Origin: Aquificales bacterium
GTDB lineage: Bacteria; Aquificota; Aquificia; Aquificales; QOAS01
DNA: 7,268 nucleotides
Assembly: GCA_027035985.1 (NCBI GenBank)
Contig: JALVTI010000103.1
Location: 1 to 7,268 of the forward strand
Direction: 5' to 3'
The position numbers and the translations under genes are program-made. This document shows positions 5,757-7,268 of the stretch, piece by piece. Position 1 is the first letter of the stretch. Each line of letters starts with the position of its first letter. Under the pieces are notes generated by a model. It was given only the letters and a program-made list of their open reading frames with translations, had not been told where the DNA came from and did no database searches.

Positions 5757-5960
5757 ATGGGTGAGGCTTTAAAAGAACTCGGTAAACATTTGCTAAATTT
5801 AGCTTTAGCTGTTGCTGTATATATTCTTATACAACCCTTTTTAAAAGAGAAATTTTCTTTAAAAATTTTCATAAGCGGTTTTCTCTTTTACTTATTATTA
5901 GGAGGCTTAGGTTTCCTTTTAATCCTTTTCGGGAATAAATTAAGTAATAAGGAGGGTTAA
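5757..5960 (+). CDS. Small membrane protein with two predicted TM helices, 67 aa
   Basis: I do not recognise this protein. It starts at ATG with GGAG seven bases upstream. Two hydrophobic segments are visible: about 11-28 (LLNLALAVAVYILIQPF) and about 38-59 (ISGFLFYLLLGGLGFLLILFG). They are joined by a basic KEKFSLK loop, and the C-tail is short and charged. It heads a plus-strand run of three tiny membrane-protein genes beginning about 70 bases after the candidate nick, i.e. the likely leading region. Its last codons overlap the ribosome site of the next gene. Possible roles include a mobilisation accessory, an entry-exclusion protein or a holin/toxin-like peptide; none can be chosen. Confidence 0.6.
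   Translation: MGEALKELGKHLLNLALAVAVYILIQPFLKEKFSLKIFISGFLFYLLLGGLGFLLILFGNKLSNKEG
5949..5955 (+). promoter_or_regulatory. Strong Shine-Dalgarno for the 38-aa gene
   Basis: AAGGAGG overlaps the last codons of the 67-aa gene and stands six bases before ATG 5962. It is a full match at good spacing and supports the reality of this very short gene and coupled translation. Confidence 0.75.
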
Positions 5961-5961
5961 A

Positions 5962-6078
5962 ATGCAAGAAACCAACTATTTACTTCCTTTAGTAATTGTT
6001 TCTCTCGGCGGTTTATTAATTGGTTTAATAGCTCTTTATTTCGGTTATAGGGAATTAAAAAGAAAAACTCAACATTAA
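5962..6078 (+). CDS. Tiny single-pass membrane protein, 38 aa
   Basis: The start is ATG one base after the previous stop, with a full AAGGAGG site. Residues about 7-27 are one hydrophobic helix (LLPLVIVSLGGLLIGLIALYF), followed by a basic tail YRELKRKTQH. The positive-inside rule puts the C-terminus in the cytoplasm. Its ending resembles the next gene's product (LYFGYRELKRKTQH against LYIAFRKKLKHSH), suggesting the two may be duplicates. Function unknown. Small hydrophobic peptides with basic tails occur among type I toxins and as small subunits of membrane complexes. Confidence 0.6.
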   Translation: MQETNYLLPLVIVSLGGLLIGLIALYFGYRELKRKTQH

Positions 6079-6082
6079 ACTA

Positions 6083-6190
6083 ATGGAAAAGGCTTTAATC
6101 AGTATTATCATTACTGGTTGGATTATTGCTTTTGCCGGGTTCCTTATCCTTTATATCGCATTTAGGAAGAAACTTAAACATTCTCACTAA
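6083..6190 (+). CDS. Tiny single-pass membrane protein, 35 aa
   Basis: The start is ATG four bases after the previous stop, with no clear Shine-Dalgarno, so translation would rely on coupling. Residues about 4-27 are hydrophobic (ALISIIITGWIIAFAGFLIL) and the tail is RKKLKHSH, giving the same layout as the 38-aa neighbour. Function unknown. It is less certain than the neighbour because of the missing ribosome site. Confidence 0.45.
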   Translation: MEKALISIIITGWIIAFAGFLILYIAFRKKLKHSH

Positions 6191-6205
6191 ATTTGTCCTT
6201 TTTCA

Positions 6206-6228
6206 AAACTTCGCTTTGTGGCGAGTTT
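6206..6228 (+). terminator. Weak hairpin after the small membrane-protein genes
   Basis: AAACTTCGC (6206-6214) can pair with GCGAGTTT (6221-6228) around TTTGTG, with one mismatch and a G-U pair, 15 bases past the last small stop codon. A TTTA follows, not a full U run. It could partly separate the small genes from the downstream 256-aa gene. Confidence 0.25.
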
Positions 6229-6245
6229 TACAATTTAATTGGAAT

Positions 6246-7016
6246 ATGGATATTCCATCTATTTTAGACCCTCGCCGAGGTCTGGAAACTCGTCTTAGAA
6301 AGTCTTGGGAAGAATTTTTTGACCTTTCTAAGTTTATTCTCGATAACCAAGAAGAGGTAAATTTAAATTTAGGTAAAGTCTTAAACTCCGTTTGCATTAG
6401 AAATCCATCAGAAGTTTTAAATGACTATCGTTATGCGAAATACTTTAAACAAGCTTACGAGTCTGAAAATCCTTGTATTTCCTGTCTCCGGTATATAGAT
6501 GTAGAGGAAGATGAATTCGGTCAATTAGACTGGAAAGTTCCTATTTGTAAAGAGGCTTGGCGTTGGCTTTGGTTTATTACTGATACAGCTACTTTAACCC
6601 GTATTGATGCTTTATATATCACTCCTACCCTAATTAAAAAGAAAGACAAAAACCAACTTAAGACTTATTTCTATCTCAAATGGGTTGCCGTTCTTTATGG
6701 AGAGAATAGACGCAAAGATAGGTTTAAAGTTATTAAACTTTCCTCCGATGGTAAACCTTTAGACAAAACTCCCCGCAAGTGGGAAATTGACCGGAAAACT
6801 TTAAGTCTCGGTTATATCCGTTTAAATATACCGGAAGAGGTTAAGAAAAAAATTAAATCAACTCAAGACTTAAGTTCTTATCTCGAAAATAATCCTCCGG
6901 AGATTTTTTTAAAAGCTCAAGTCTTAAGAGAGACTTTTTATAGAAAAAATAGCGGGCTAAAACCTCCTATCTATGATAGGGGGATACAGCCTGCCCCGAA
7001 AGGGTTGAAAAATTGA
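6246..7016 (+). CDS. Unrecognised 256-aa protein with four cysteines
   Basis: I do not recognise this protein. I chose ATG 6246 (MDIPSILDPRRG); the frame stays open upstream, but a TTG at 6126 would bury 65 bases of the preceding small gene. No strong ribosome site is visible (GGA only, too close). Cys50, Cys77, Cys80 and Cys101 include a CxxC (PCISC) and could bind a metal. About 105-155 is aromatic and beta-like (WRWLWFITDTATLTRIDALYI, YFYLKWVAVLYG). The C-terminal third is charged, ending in a Pro/Gly-rich tail. There are no membrane segments and no signal peptide. The stop lies 26 bases before the palindrome that precedes structured repeat copy 2, so the order is gene, RNA, guide, as in tnpB elements. 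No RuvC-type or TnpB zinc-finger motif is seen, so it is not called TnpB. Confidence 0.7.
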   Translation: MDIPSILDPRRGLETRLRKSWEEFFDLSKFILDNQEEVNLNLGKVLNSVCIRNPSEVLNDYRYAKYFKQAYESENPCISCLRYIDVEEDEFGQLDWKVPICKEAWRWLWFITDTATLTRIDALYITPTLIKKKDKNQLKTYFYLKWVAVLYGENRRKDRFKVIKLSSDGKPLDKTPRKWEIDRKTLSLGYIRLNIPEEVKKKIKSTQDLSSYLENNPPEIFLKAQVLRETFYRKNSGLKPPIYDRGIQPAPKGLKN

Positions 7017-7042
7017 AATTTTGTTTTAAAATTAAAAACTTA

Positions 7043-7113
7043 ACATATCCGCCAATAGCAGGCGTAAATAACAACAATAAGCCTGCTATACCAACAGCTA
7101 AAGGCGGGTATGT
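7043..7113 (+). repeat. Large double palindrome upstream of structured repeat copy 2
   Basis: An 11-bp outer stem ACATATCCGCC (7043-7053)/GGCGGGTATGT (7103-7113, one G-U) encloses a perfect 9-bp inner stem ATAGCAGGC (7055-7063)/GCCTGCTAT (7081-7089) with a 17-base A-rich loop. It ends 20 bases before repeat copy 2. It could be the 5' domain of the same RNA, the left-end hairpin of an IS605-derived mini-element (7043-7256), or a terminator region for the 256-aa gene. The equivalent part of copy 1, if any, lies outside the window. Confidence 0.6.
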
Positions 7114-7133
7114 AGGATAAAAGTAGCTCCGCT

Positions 7134-7256
7134 ATACCCCTATACAGGGGTGTAGGTAGGAGTAGGGGGAGTGTGAACCTCCCCGTGGTGGTAAGGCACC
7201 GCTTAGACGGTGTAAACCCACCCGAAGCCTCGCATCTATAATGCGGGGTAGTTCAC
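7134..7256 (+). ncRNA. Structured repeat, copy 2: TnpB omega-RNA-like scaffold
   Basis: All 123 bases are identical to copy 1, in the same orientation, so all stems and the loop/3'-end complementarity (7173-7178 with 7251-7256) are kept. The final hairpin is 7228-7235/7241-7248. Total identity implies recent duplication, recombination or strong homogenisation. The base before the repeat here (T 7133) has no counterpart in view for copy 1, so the repeat may extend further upstream. Confidence 0.6.
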
Positions 7257-7268
7257 TTCAACCTCAAG
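7257..7268 (+). other. Candidate guide or outer flank after copy 2 (truncated)
   Basis: TTCAACCTCAAG follows the repeat and differs from the sequence after copy 1 from the first base on. It is either the first 12 bases of a second guide or DNA outside an integrated replicon. The window ends here. Confidence 0.3.

Noticed and set aside
5657..5872. Minus-strand open frame of 71 codons
   Set aside because: It covers the candidate oriT and is antisense to the 67-aa membrane protein, which has a clear start signal.
6126..6245. Upstream extension of the 256-aa protein from TTG 6126
   Set aside because: It would overlap the 35-aa gene and add 40 residues with no ribosome site; ATG 6246 is simpler, though not certain.
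6203..6397. Minus-strand open frame of 64 codons
   Set aside because: Antisense to the 256-aa protein with no start signal.
3081..6928. Recurrent GTCTTAAG words at 3081, 3263, 5527 and 6921
   Set aside because: Three of the four lie in coding DNA where the codons reflect common Val-Leu, Leu-Arg or similar choices; spacing is irregular, so a regulatory family is not supported.
1..7268. Terminal repeat as a simple circular-contig overlap
   Set aside because: A plain overlap would run to the last base. Copy 2 is followed by 12 bases (7257-7268) that do not match 124-135, so the ends are not simply redundant, although a mis-assembled tail cannot be excluded.

Overview
The window looks like most of a compact mobilisable replicon (plasmid or integrated plasmid) from a thermophilic bacterium. 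Bacterial origin is supported by strong Shine-Dalgarno sites (AAGGAGG before two genes), a textbook sigma70-type promoter, and a bacterial MobC/relaxase pair. Thermophily is inferred only from proteins very rich in Lys, Glu, Arg, Ile and Tyr, and from GC-rich structured patches in an otherwise AT-rich sequence. An Aquificota-like host is a guess; nothing in the window proves a taxon.

Layout. Bases 1-123 and 7134-7256 are an identical direct repeat that folds as a small structured RNA. It has four hairpins, a loop-to-3'-end pseudoknot complementarity, and a 3' end in the style of a TnpB omega-RNA (IS200/IS605). No TnpB is present and the two copies have different downstream 'guide' sequences. 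A short doubtful ORF (157-321) and a GC-rich non-coding stretch follow copy 1. On the minus strand lies an 830-aa protein (435-2927), a probable plasmid replication protein with a primase-like core, a winged helix and a Ser-rich repetitive linker. Its promoter abuts its start codon. Upstream is an AT-rich spacer (2931-3093), a possible origin. Next, also on the minus strand, is a mobilisation operon: mobC-like (5581-5201), then a 700-aa relaxase-primase fusion (5196-3094). A second reading frame inside the fusion's linker encodes a coiled-coil/transmembrane protein (4466-4137) with a perfect ribosome binding site.

Upstream of the mob operon is a candidate oriT (short inverted repeat plus ATCTTG|C) and a striking C7/G7/G7 tract. 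On the plus strand, in what would be the leading region entering a recipient first, lie three tiny membrane-protein genes (67, 38 and 35 aa). A 256-aa unknown protein with four cysteines follows. A long palindromic structure then leads into the second structured repeat.

How the parts fit: the 830-aa protein would start replication. MobC, the relaxase and the nested membrane protein would form a relaxosome at oriT, which would need a conjugation machine from elsewhere because no type IV secretion genes are present. The primase half of the relaxase could prime the transferred strand. The direct repeats fit recombination of the replicon with another copy of the same element, or two copies of a guide-RNA-bearing element whose nuclease is supplied in trans.
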